Assembly: GCA_032622095.1 (NCBI GenBank)
Contig: CP136069.1
Coordinates: 71,449,319-71,513,318, forward strand
Length of the DNA stretch: 64,000 nt
From: Siphonodentalium dalli
Lineage: Eukaryota > Mollusca > Scaphopoda > Gadilida > Siphonodentaliidae
Direction of reading: 5' to 3'
The position numbers and the translations under genes are program-made. This document shows positions 33,904 to 43,938 of the stretch, one piece after another (within the stretch, counting starts at the first letter, position 1; every line of letters starts with the position of its first letter). The notes below the pieces were generated by a model. That model searched no databases and was not told the DNA's origin. It was given only the letters and a program-made list of their open reading frames with translations.

Positions 33904-35235
33904 AAACTCTATATATAAGATATATAGTAGTTTATTGATGTATTCTGACAATTTCTGGTATGTGAGTTTATTTTCATGTCAGTCGCATACACAAAACGGA
34001 GTCAGCAACAATGTTCTAACCAGAGTTTTTGCATTTGTTTCTGCGTATAGCAATGTTATGTCCGTTAGCGCGATAACTTGAACAAACGTCAACCAAAACC
34101 AGAGTTATGGTTCCCTGGGTCGTACATTTTTGGTGATTCTCAGTCGGACAGATTCAATATTATCTGCGTCTGCGTTGCGCAACCCTGTTTGTGGTTTTTT
34201 TTTAATAAATAAAAAAACTCGATTTTTTAAAATAAATAAAATAAAATCGAACACACTAACAGTACATATATAACGGCCATGTTCTTTATGCTGCTTACAG
34301 TTATATAGGTCCAAGTGGGTTCCACTTTTGTGATACATGGACGGGTAGACCTGTGCTCAAACCTGTACTACTAAATTTAGTCAATATTAGTTGAAAACTG
34401 AATATATTATCAATCACGTTTGCTCTTCGTTGACTTCGACAATACAGACTGATCACATAATACCATAATCGTGTTCAAACCGGTCCATAAATAATGAGTT
34501 TACCAAATAATTGTCAGATTTGCGTGGGACTATTTTGTCTACTTATACCGTAGTATTATGTATCCTATTGCATTGACATGCGCATGGCACGTTCCATAGA
34601 GACAACTGATGCAAGGCATTATTTTATACGATAGAAGATTCATGTTTCGTGCATCAACTCGTGATAGTATTAGATCAATTTAATAGCAGACGACAATTTA
34701 AATGGTACTTTGACAGAGGTGTTATCGATGAGAGACAGCACTGGTAGAGATTGCTCCGCCACCATTTTCGTCGCGCTATATATTAATGATTTCAAAAGTC
34801 ATATTGGCTCTTTTGCATGGCAATTGGCCTAGCAACCGATGGAATTTGTCTTCACTTCAGAATCTCTCACAGCAGAAGCTAATCGAGATGCGGTGATAAT
34901 TTAATCAAATTTATTTATAAAACGTGCAAAGTCGAGCCGGGGTTTGCCTGGGTGTCTGATCGGAGGGGCCCTGTGGGTTCTGGGCCCGGATGATGGATGA
35001 AAAGCGGGGCACATTTTCAAACTTGATCTGAGTTGATGGGCATCTCAGTGTGCTGGCTAATCCGACTGAAATTACGTTCACGCACACACGCAGAACAACG
35101 GACACCTAGCACACTTAGATCATGTCATGAATATCTACTCTGGATAACGCCCGTTGTGATCATATTTCACCAGTACAAAACTTTTTTGAAGTTTTAACAG
35201 GGAATCTTATAAAGTCTAAAACACAACGCTGGTCA
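33904..35235. other. No gene supported
   Basis: AT-rich, with a GC-richer patch at 34925-35050 containing GGGGCCCTGTGGGTTCTGGGCCC. The minus-strand frame across that patch is not recognisable. Confidence 0.35.
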
Positions 35236-35500
35236 TATATGTCTTAGTTATTATCTGCTCCTTAATAATGTATTGCACTCTAGGTGAAGGTCCCAACTCG
35301 AAATTTCACGATTTAAGTGAATTTGTGAGCGATTTTGCATTGCGTCGCTTACAATTATGGAATTACTCCTGGGTAATTAATTCAATGTTTATTGCGATAT
35401 CGGCTCACAAAAGTAAGAGAAAACCATGGAATTTCGAGTTGGGACCTTCGCCTACAATGAAGTACATTGTTAAGGAACATATAATAACTAAGAAATATAT
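35236..35500. mobile_element. Inverted-repeat MITE
   Basis: Arms of about 72 bp (35236-35308 and 35428-35500) share CTTAGTTATTAT, GCTCCTTAATAATGTA and GAAGGTCCCAACTCGAAATT. The ~120-bp centre is unpaired. A 90-aa forward frame covering it starts and ends inside the arms and is a by-product. Confidence 0.65.
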
Positions 35501-36204
35501 TACCCGCGAAGTTCCAAGGTTTTGTTCTGGTGGAATATGATCTATACGGGCGTTAGCCAGAGTAGTGATTAGTGGCAAGATCTACTAGCACATAAGAACA
35601 TAAGAAAAAAGTTCCAAATTTGGTTCCCCGGATAACCAAATACCAACATAGAACCAAGATGTTTGGTTCACGCTTCAGTTCTTTCGACTGGAACCAAATC
35701 CTAGGTTTGTTTCTTCATAGAACCCACCGAATCCAAGGTTTGTGTGGGAATACGACCAAGCTTAAATGTCATATTCTAAAAGTTCACAATCTGATACCAT
35801 GCGTCATTCCTTTGAAATACCAATGCACACATTCCTGGATTATTTTTAATTCATATTTAGACTCTGATCATTGGATTGCTGGCGGGGCAACATTACTACT
35901 CATATAGGAGAAACAATTAACGTATGGAACAATAACTCTATAAATATAATTCGATATCTCCTTCAGACATCATAACGTCTTCGATCAAGTTCTGGGTCTA
36001 ATCTGTGAACATTTTAAACATTGTAACGTATTTACGATCTAATAGTCCATATGACACCTCAAATGTGCTTATAATTCTGGCATAGCGTCACAGCAGAGTT
36101 TCGAATATCCATATCGGCAAAGAGGTTCACGTTCCTACGATTATTGAGGCTACTTCAATTGGGATAAGGACCAGACAAATGTGCAAAATTCGGCTACAAT
36201 TGCC
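35501..36204. other. No gene seen
   Basis: GGAACCAA-type phrases recur between 35605 and 35730. Nothing coding recognised. Confidence 0.35.
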
Positions 36205-36970
36205 CGCAGCAGATTTCAGTCCCCTGCTTCGCTACACTTAACACTGTCATCACGTACACAGAGTTCAGTCCCCTGCTACGCTGGACTTAACACTGCCACA
36301 ATCTACACAGAATGTGAAGAAATCACTTATTATTTATTAGTTTAGACTTTTGTCGGTTACAATTCATTCTGCATTATTCTGAGAAAACGAACTGTCCATA
36401 TTCATTTGAAAATTGGCTAGATCAAACCAGAATGAAGTGTAACTGACAAAACACTTAAATATTTTTTTTTAGATTTATAGGCCCACTTAATGTTTGTATT
36501 GAGCCCCCGATTATTTCCATAGGGAGTCAGTGTTATTGACTAGTGTTGGCATGAAATAAACATATATATTCAATAAGGATATCTACAGAACATCTGGCCT
36601 ATGAGTGTCCACCAACTGATAGAGATTTTCAGATTCACCGAAAACATCCCACACTATTTATACCCAAATACATGAAAATTTAAAGCTAGGAGAACAGAAC
36701 CATCCAGAACACACGTTGGTATCTCGACAAAAACAACGTGTTAATACAATGTTTTTGTGCTTCCTCTTTCTGTCTTTCATATGGTATATAATACAGAATA
36801 TGTTGTATATAATTTGATCTGTGGGTTCGAACATTAAGTCGATCTTTAATTACGAAAATATACATGATAGCAGCGGTCAGACCAGCGTAGCGAGGGGACT
36901 GAACTCTGTCTTGTAGTTTGTCATCAGACTAGCGTAGCGAGGGGACTGAACTTTATCTTGTTGACTTGCA
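36205..36970. repeat. Inverted pair of short direct repeats
   Basis: TTCAGTCCCCTGCTACGCT-type units occur twice at 36216-36285 and twice in reverse (AGCGTAGCGAGGGGACTGAA) at 36890-36955, bracketing ~600 bp. Inside is a further inverted pair, TTTTGTCGGTTACAATTCAT (about 36351) and AATGAAGTGTAACTGACAAA (about 36430). Probably a MITE with duplicated ends. Confidence 0.55.
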
Positions 36971-37032
36971 GCTTGCTGTCGTAGTTTGTACTTTGTAAAT
37001 GTAAAATTACATTTGAATAATAGACTTTTATC

Positions 37033-37300
37033 TTAACCCTTTCTATACTAAATGTATTCTGCCATTGAATTATAAAAGTATATGTTGGAATGCTATATTA
37101 TTCATTTTGGAGGGAGGTTAGGGCGATATAAGCAGAGGACTGACAATACAAATACAGAAGTTGTCATATTTATTGAGGCAAATGTTCAGATAATAAGTTC
37201 AACCAACGACCTATAGTATGTTCGTTTGTTGAACTTATTATCTGAATATTTCCAAAGGGATAACTGCTCATCAATGAGTATTTAGTATAGAAATGGTTAA
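37033..37300. mobile_element. TTAA MITE with CCCTTTCTATACTAAAT ends
   Basis: A 260-bp element between TTAA tetramers with inverted ends CCCTTTCTATACTAAAT / ATTTAGTATAGAAATGG. An internal hairpin pairs AATAAGTTCAACCAACGA with TCGTTTGTTGAACTTATT. Paralogue of 17110-17367. Confidence 0.7.
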
Positions 37301-37374
37301 GGTAGATAATAATGCTTATAGTGAATGAATGCTCAGTTAATGAACATTGCTATCTGAGCTGTCGTCTGCAATAC

Positions 37375-37590
37375 GACTTGTCACGGAGTCGCTGCCATAT
37401 TGCATGGATCCATCCAGCCCCGTTCGCTTTTTTTGTATTGCTTTAGGTCAATCTTCTGGAGTTTCATTCCATATGTGGAAACATGAATGTTCAAAAGATC
37501 CATGTATCGAATGCTAATCCAGAACTTTGACATGTAGCACTAAAAACGTAACCGTGCTGGATGGATCCAATATGGCCGCGACACGGCATA
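37375..37590. repeat. Inverted repeat, GGATGGATCC arms
   Basis: Left arm GCCATATTGCATGGATCCAT-CCAGC near 37391. The right arm GCTGGATGGATCCAATATGG near 37556 is its inverse, around ~140 bp. Confidence 0.5.
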
Positions 37591-37618
37591 TTGTTGTGAT
37601 TTTCCTGTCTGTTTAATA

Positions 37619-37757
37619 CATGTCTCTTGTTGAATAGACTGGTTCCTGGTCCAAAATTACGAAAACTACAACCAGTATAGTCGGAGGGGTCAGGTTACTT
37701 CGTTTTCAGATTATGACAGATTTAGACCAGGAACCAGACTGTTCAACAATAGACATT
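37619..37757. repeat. Inverted repeat, GACTGGTTCCTGGTC arms
   Basis: Arms of about 35 bp, TGTCTCTTGTTGAATAGACT with GGTTCCTGGTC, inverted at 37718-37755. The loop contains GGGGTCAGGTTACT, whose reverse complement recurs at about 37949-37963. Confidence 0.55.
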
Positions 37758-38488
37758 GAGTGCGCGCAAATAAATTGACACGAGATTCGCAAAACAATGA
37801 CAGACGACCGTTATATAGCAATTTTCATTCACTAAGCAGTTATACAACTTTGAGACGAAAATACTTCCATGAAGTAGAATTTAGATTGTTGTCGAATTTC
37901 GCGCGATAGACTGGTCCTTGTATTTATTCACCGAACAGTTGAAAATGTAGTAACCTGACCCCTTTCTGCAGCAGTATATATATAAAAGAGTAGGATATGT
38001 CTGTCCGTCCGTCCGTCTGTCTGGATTTTTCACCCAAGACCCCTGGATTGATTTCAACCATAGTTGGAGTCGTGACTCTGGTTACCATGGCGGAGGTTAT
38101 GCCTTTAGTTATCAAAATTTTTATTTAAATAAATTTAATTAAATAAATATTAAAAAAACACAAATTAAATAAGCTCACTTTGCATGGGCCTATTTCAGAA
38201 TCATATAACTTTATAATATTTAGGTTCAATATGAACCTATTTGCAGAACAGATCTACGCACTTTATATATGTGTTTTCACTCTGGCCCGCGCCATCCAAC
38301 AGAATAACGGGTATATAAGTCCACTATGGGCTTATTCTATAATAAAATAAGTCCAATATGAACCAATGCAAATAATTATGTCCAATATGAACCTATAACC
38401 AAGAGAATATATTGAATCCTAACGCACAAAGGGGCCGCAGGGCTCTCCCACGCTGAATAAAGGCTCCAAAGGAAGCACGTTTCAGCTA

Positions 38489-38529
<41 letters not shown>

Positions 38530-38744
38530 TATAATATAGGTTTTCTAGGATGTTGCCAAGAAATACCGACTGCTTGATGTTGTCATCTTTTGTTCCAAGG
38601 AATTACCCCTCGTTGTGTATATAGCAAATGGTCCATGATCTTGAGAACACATGTTGTGTAATGTGTGCATGTGCTGCCGCTGCTTATATTCCAGCCGGGT
38701 ATAGTATCTAGCTGTATATAAATCATATTCTGAACGCTATGTGC
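37758..38744. other. No gene; GTCC tract and (TA)n microsatellite
   Basis: GTCTGTCCGTCCGTCCGTCT lies at about 37998-38022 and a (TA)18-type microsatellite at 38490-38526. The short minus frame across the GTCC tract is not a gene. Confidence 0.45.
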
Positions 38745-38812
38745 ATGCGGTAGGCTAGTGGGCTCGATGGTTTGTGCCAGGTAAAAGGTCCTGGGTTCAA
38801 GTTAAAACAAAA
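38745..38812 (+). repeat. Possible tRNA-derived SINE fragment
   Basis: TAGGCTAGTGGGC (38751-38763) resembles a Pol III A box, and GGGTTCAAGTT (38793-38803) closely matches the B box GGTTCRANNCC, at tRNA-like spacing. The stretch does not fold as an intact tRNA by eye. A SINE head is the simplest reading. Confidence 0.35.
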
Positions 38813-39129
38813 TAGGTTGGGGAAATATACTGGCAAAAACACAATAGAAATTGTTCACGGATGGTATACATGATTGTATTATCATAAATGAATCAAAGTT
38901 TAAAAATAAAAAAGTTGGAAAATCGACTGGCCAGTGTGCACAACCCTTGACCGATCGCACATGGATTTATGGATTATGGATACAGATCTCTTGTTTTTTT
39001 TTACATTATTCAATTTAGCAAGTTAGACTATAGTGTCCATATATTTGAGGTTTAACCCGCACTCGCCGCGGGTATCAATGCAAAACCAGGTGGGCAAGTC
39101 TTGATACATATGTTGTTTTTGGTACTTAC

Positions 39130-39238
39130 GTCTGAACATCGCCAGTTTCTTCGCTGTCCTTGGGGTTGACTCTGGCGTTATAATCGTTAAGTCGGCATAC
39201 GGTATATAGACTTCGTCATCTTCCTCCGAATCGCCCAT
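39130..39238 (-). CDS. First coding exon of an unidentified gene
   Basis: The minus-strand ATG at 39238 (context CGTCATGGG) opens a 36-codon exon beginning MGDSEEDDEVYIPYADLTII and ending KKLAMFR. It runs straight into the consensus splice donor GTAAGT at 39129-39124, leaving phase 1. The acidic start followed by an STP/basic tail reads like a real N-terminus, and the open frame beyond the donor loses that character. I do not recognise the family. Later exons would lie at lower coordinates on the minus strand, and none could be identified among the repeats there. The upstream side has a promoter-like character (see 39239-39680). Confidence 0.5.
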
Positions 39239-39680
39239 GACGCAGTCCTTTCCAAGAGACAGAAAGTTATTCCTCTTTAAAACGAAAATTTCACAAGAAT
39301 AAAACACCACTTAAAACGCAGACCGGTATGGTTGCACTCCTTCTGCCGGTATAAACACGAGGATCCACTCGAATCGTAAGATCTATTGATCTAGCACTTA
39401 CAACATACACATGGCTTATTAATTATTTGCACTGGGTAATATACTAGGAAAAACCATCCCTAGAATCGAAGCATGTGGGGAAGCAAAACTCGTTATCTTG
39501 TAGATCTGACCCACATGGAGTGTGAGGCGAATCGCTTGCAGATGCACGAACGGCCCATAGGCGAATTATTGGTTGGCGAAAGATCCCGGTGTAGAGTGAG
39601 AGTGCTCCATTTGCCTCGGCTGTGATTATCTCCAGTCGAACGCGTGCTGTTATAACTCGATTTTTACTTCACGTTTCTAT
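39239..39680 (-). promoter_or_regulatory. Putative promoter/5' UTR of the 39238 gene
   Basis: CpG-richer than its surroundings. On the minus strand a CCAAT box (ATTGG on the plus strand at about 39569-39573) sits ~330 bp upstream of the ATG. No TATA box at a convincing position. The transcription start cannot be fixed from sequence. Confidence 0.3.
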
Positions 39681-39842
39681 GAGGCCCGCCGTTCATTGCG
39701 CTTGTTAATTGCATCACAGAGCTTTGATGTTGATCACGTAATATAAACTAGTCTTTGAGGTTAACAATCCGTACGAGAAGGCTTTACAGACAGTCTGTGC
39801 ACACACAGGCAGGGGCGCCGGCAGCAGGAGCTGCTCGCCCCG

Positions 39843-40185
39843 CTACGAAAGCGCATTAGGGCCATCGGAAATACCACCGCACCCCCAAATATACAAACAC
39901 ACAACTCATTATAACTACTTCCAACAACTCGTTATAACGAGAACAAATTGCAAGTCGTTATAACGACATGTTTTTATTTCTACAAGTCGTTACTACGACT
40001 TGTAAATTTTTCTACAAGTCTTTATAACAAATTCTGATAACTCGTTATAACGACTTGAAATTCGTTATGACGAGTTGTCGGAAGTCGTTATAAGGACTCG
40101 CAAGTCGTTCTAACGAGTTGTGTATTTGTAATTTGGGGGCGCGGTTATGTTTCGGATGGCCCTTTATATAATGCGTTTTTTCGTA
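39843..40185. mobile_element. MITE carrying a cluster of 16-bp palindromes
   Basis: Inverted ends of about 60 bp: CTACGAAAGCGCATTAGGGC, GGAAATACCACCG and CCCCCAAAT on the left, with the inverse on the right. Between them (39901-40121) lie nine versions of the 16-bp palindrome ACTCGTTATAACGAGT or its AAGTCGTTATAACGACTT form, spaced about 20-30 bp apart. A G14 run follows at about 40209. Confidence 0.65.
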
Positions 40186-40429
40186 GCCCCGCACCCTGTC
40201 TTATACTAAGGGGGGGGGGGGGGTTATATGCCCTTTCAGGATTCCCAGAATTTTATAAAACTCTTCAGAAGGGAACGTGTATATTGTGACATACACATGC
40301 ATGATAGTTGAAAATTATTCTAATTTAATAATATTAATATCACCGACTGACCATCTTTAAATGTTACTGGTTAAATATCTTTTGATTATATACATCTAAA
40401 TATTGAGCTCTTTTTATCACTCACTTACA

Positions 40430-40569
40430 GATATATGTTAATTTCGACCGCAGTTCCATCCATAATTATTTAATATTTCTAATTCAAATTTGTATACATG
40501 TGTCAACTTTTGTATAACATTGTATAGATATGTATCATTACCAATAAATAAGCTAATCTAATCTAATCC
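40430..40569 (+). mobile_element. LINE 3' end with (TAATC)n tail
   Basis: An AT-rich 3' UTR-like stretch ends CAATAAATAAGC followed by about three TAATC units. Same layout as the tails at 21729 and 46836, with a different pentamer. 5'-truncated. Confidence 0.5.
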
Positions 40570-40725
40570 TCTGTTACTGTCACGATTTACTGCTCGTCCA
40601 CCGCGAAAATGGGCGGCTGATATATGGAGTATAATTTATGTCCCTCAGTCCGCGTTGCACACAAACATAATATGCATGCATAACTGGAAACATGTGTGCA
40701 GACAGCAAAGCGTTTGCCATATACT

Positions 40726-41120
40726 TTAACCCTTTACCCAACAAACCGGCCAAAAACGGCCAAATAAAGCTGCAACAGCCTAAATTATCTTGGGTCTGTC
40801 TCAATAAAACCATACAAATATGGATATCATTGGAACCGGCTCATTGACCACATTGTGATGGTTACAGTTATGCCCTGTGCCAATGCATTCTCTTATATAT
40901 GCGAGTCGACCATAGGTCGCCTCGCATATATAAGAGAATGCATTGGCCTAAAAAAAAACTTTTTTTAACACTTTTTACCATTTTGTCTTACATTCTTTAA
41001 CAATTTTATAATTTTTAATGTGTTAAGCCAATGCATTCTCTTATATATGCGAGGCGACCTATGGTCGACTCGCATATATAAGAGAATGCATTGGCACAGG
41101 GCCCTTCTGTAAAGGGTTAA
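40726..41120 (-). mobile_element. TTAA-flanked (piggyBac-like) MITE, copy 4
   Basis: Inverted-orientation copy (40730-41116) of 6166-6547, with TTAA on both sides and both 67-bp palindromes retained. One terminus has lost five bases (TTGGG), so its inverted ends are unequal. Confidence 0.8.
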
Positions 41121-41265
41121 ATGTGATAACGGCAAACCAACGGTAGCATATCATAAACTTAGTTGCCGGTACCCAACGTTGATAAAACGTTATATCGATG
41201 GTACATTTTTACCGTTTGTATAACAGTATATGATGCCGTTAAAGACATATTATCTATACTTGTTT

Positions 41266-41930
41266 TGATTGATTGATTGATAGTTTATTTCCAGCCATTT
41301 TTACATGGTACACAGGGGGGGGGGTCGGAAAAACAATTCAGGCACGTATGGCATTTTTTCCCTTTCGATAATTTTTTGAACCCACCCACCCCCACCGCCA
41401 ATTTTTTTTCCGTTTTCGGCCGTTTTTTCCGACCATTTTTTGACACCCACCCCCCCCCTTTTAACACTAAAACAGAGATTTGCGGGGGGAAATTCACTGT
41501 AAACAGCTGTATATGAATTGCTGTGCATACTATTTATCATGGATGTTAACATGGACATGTAAATAGGAATGAGTAATTTTGAGGTCATTCGGCCAAAAAA
41601 ACATGGCTGCCAGTGGCCATCTTGGATTTCAAAATTTACAACAAAATACAACACGATAACTGCCTGCAGTCAGTTTACCAGTTAGAATTACATTATTTCT
41701 CTCATTCAAAGTGGTTTTGAAGCCCAACTCATTGCCAAAACACAAAAAACAAGCAGGAATTTTTTTTTTTAGTTGCGGAAACAATTGCTTGTTGGTGGCT
41801 TTGACCACCCACCCACCCCGGCATACGTGCCGGAAGAAATTTTTTCACCCCCCCCCCCCCCTGTGGTACAAGGAAAATATATAACATATAGTGACATGCA
41901 TAATGTAGAACATATGTACACATATATACA
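41266..41930 (-). mobile_element. LINE 3' end split by a MITE
   Basis: GATTGATTGATTGATAGTTTATTTCC at the left, read in reverse, is an AATAAA-type signal followed by an ATCA tetramer tail, as in LINE 3' ends. The G-tract MITE (41313-41863) sits within it, with continuation at 41871-41930. The extent of the LINE part is uncertain. Confidence 0.4.
41313..41863. mobile_element. G-tract-ended MITE, copy B
   Basis: A 551-bp near-identical copy of 1599-2129. Ends CAGGGGGGGGGGTCGG and C-run plus CTG, with the 7-bp target duplication TGGTACA at 41306-41312 and 41864-41870. The reading frames on both strands arise from its G/C tracts and are not genes. Confidence 0.8.
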
Positions 41931-41931
41931 A

Positions 41932-42292
41932 GTATCTGTTCGGGTGCGTGACACTGGTCAGTTAGTATCCAAACGCTATGCCAACTGGAGGAATGTACCA
42001 TTCTAACATCGCCGAAAATCTGAAGCAAATCGACCGTACCTCTGCATAGAAAACATCGTCTTCACTACGCTCAAATGTAAATATCTACTACTCGATTCGG
42101 GACGCATCTATCGGCGATAAACTAACGAAAACTATTTCTCCATCGAGAGTCACTGCACTTAATTAATATGTAAGAATGACGGTGTGTGTTGTCAATTTGG
42201 ATATACTAATTGTAAAAATTACTACTTTTAACTAGATTATTCTCCATTTATATTTGACCACCCTACCGTGTTTCACATCACTTTAAACCAGT
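41932..42292. repeat. Dispersed ~370-bp repeat, copy 2
   Basis: Collinear with 26810-27185. Ends GTTTCACATCACTTTAAACC just upstream of the LINE region. Confidence 0.6.
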
Positions 42293-42873
42293 AAGTATCG
42301 TATAAACGGTGTTATCACTCAATATTTTTAATGCCGTCGCCAAAAAATTACATATTTGACCAAAAAATACAATGAACGAAAACTAATATACATCACGCAC
42401 ACACCACCATAACAATCACACCACATGCACGTCCTGGCTTTCCAACATGATCTGCATGAGGCCCGCTGAACGGTGTGATTAAACACCACCGGACCTACAT
42501 AGCAAATGGACAAACCTATTCTACTTTTGTAATTGTTGTTAAAATTAATCCAAATAAAATACCCGTTGTAGGCCGAAAACAAATCGCGATGAATTTACCA
42601 TGCCGAATACCATCATCCATCATCATTATGTATATATTTGCTTCATATTCTATGCTCTCAGTATGTTTTCTTCCTTTCATACTTCCTACATGTCCGCACA
42701 AATTCGAATCATTGATTCCAATTGCCAAGCCTTTTCTGAAAATGTTCAGATCAAGCACCATAACTCTTGGTCCATTTGTGGGTTGCCAAAATATATTCAT
42801 ATCAGTATTGTAACGTCTGCAGAGTCGAGGTCCAGTTCCTGCCCTATCCTGGTTTCGAACCACCGTCTGAAAA
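42293..42873 (+). other. Probable 5' region of the LINE
   Basis: Between the dispersed repeat and the LINE ORF. Two overlapping forward frames (42475-42813 and 42600-42899) have no recognisable ORF1 motifs (no CCHC or RRM). GGTTCGAAACC on the minus strand near 42850 looks like a Pol III B box, but no A box was found. The true 5' boundary of the LINE is unknown. Confidence 0.3.
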
Positions 42874-43938
42874 ATGACGTGTGTCCTGAATCAGTATAGG
42901 GCAGCGATTGGTATCTTCGATTCAGCAAAAAGAATGTCACATATCAAAACTGCAAATAACGGCAGTCTGAACTTCGGAGCTTTCAGTCTATTGAATCCTA
43001 TATTTATATTTATGTTTACTCTTTTAATATTAATGTTATCAGGAGATATTGAAATTAACCGCGGTCCTCCGCCATCGACAGTCAACAACGCAATCTCCAT
43101 TTTCCATTACAGCGTGGGCAGTATCCGTAATAAAATCGGAAAGATTTCATACCTAATAAACGAGTATGATGTATTATGTTTTACGGAAACCCACCTTGAC
43201 CCGTCATATCCATCAAACCAGCTAGAAATCTCTGGATATAGTTCTCCGATCCGCAAAGACCGTGACTCAAATGGAGGTGGCATTTGCGTAATGTTTGCTG
43301 ATCATCTCATTTTCAATCGGAAACCCGAACTAGAATTTGATTCATCGTGTTTGTGGTTTGAAATTCACTCTAGAAAAACCCGCATTATACTCGGTGTATC
43401 CTATAGATCTGAACAGTTCTGTGCCACAAATTATTGGGAACTACTTGAATCCAAAATCTCGGACGCACTTGATAAATTTGAAAATGTAGTCATCACTGGC
43501 GATTTCAATTCCAATTTTGTTGACAGCTCCTAGAAGGTCAAACAAATAACAGATGGTCTCAGTATGAAAAATGTCATTACGATTCCCACTAGAGTAACTA
43601 GCACATCAAGTACTCTCCTCGATCCCATCATTACCTCCAAGATTATGCAAGTTCTAGACGCTGATACTTTAGACCTCGGAGTTTCAGACCATTTAGGTGT
43701 TTATGCAACCATCTCTTTCGATAATACCCGGGCACCTTCATTCGAAAGAAAGGTATGGAATTATAGAAAGGCTAATTTTTCACATGCAAATAGCTTACTC
43801 GAATCAGTAGACTGGGATGACCTAATAAATCACACAACAGATGTAAATAAAGCAGTCGATAACTTCCATACGGAATTCTTGTCTATAATGGAGAAAACAT
43901 GCAATCCCACAATCAACTGTAACAGTAAGAACATCTGA
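42874..43938 (+). pseudogene. LINE ORF2: 2A-like leader and endonuclease
   Basis: The ATG at 42874 starts 219 codons to a TAG at 43531-43533. The same frame then continues from 43534 to 43938, so the TAG is a single nonsense change. Residues 48-65 form a hydrophobic run ending SGDIEINRGP, a 2A-like (DxExNPGP) motif whose first proline is arginine here (43060-43062). The endonuclease follows: FTETHLDP with the catalytic Glu, GGGICV, GDFN and, after the stop, SDHLGV with the catalytic Asp-His. All the usual APE-type motifs are therefore present. Near 43925 the coding frame shifts to DKLWFNSDIR. Confidence 0.8.

Noticed and set aside
39901-40121. Bacterial-type operator or iteron origin
   Set aside because: The palindromes sit inside a MITE-like inverted repeat in animal DNA, with no Rep gene or plasmid features.
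41277-42028. Proline/glycine-rich ORFs on both strands
   Set aside because: Produced by the C and G tracts of the G-tract MITE. The same frames appear in its copy at 1599-2129.
42840-42860. Pol III B-box-like GGTTCGAAACC on the minus strand as a tRNA or SINE
   Set aside because: No A box or tRNA fold in the preceding 60 bases.
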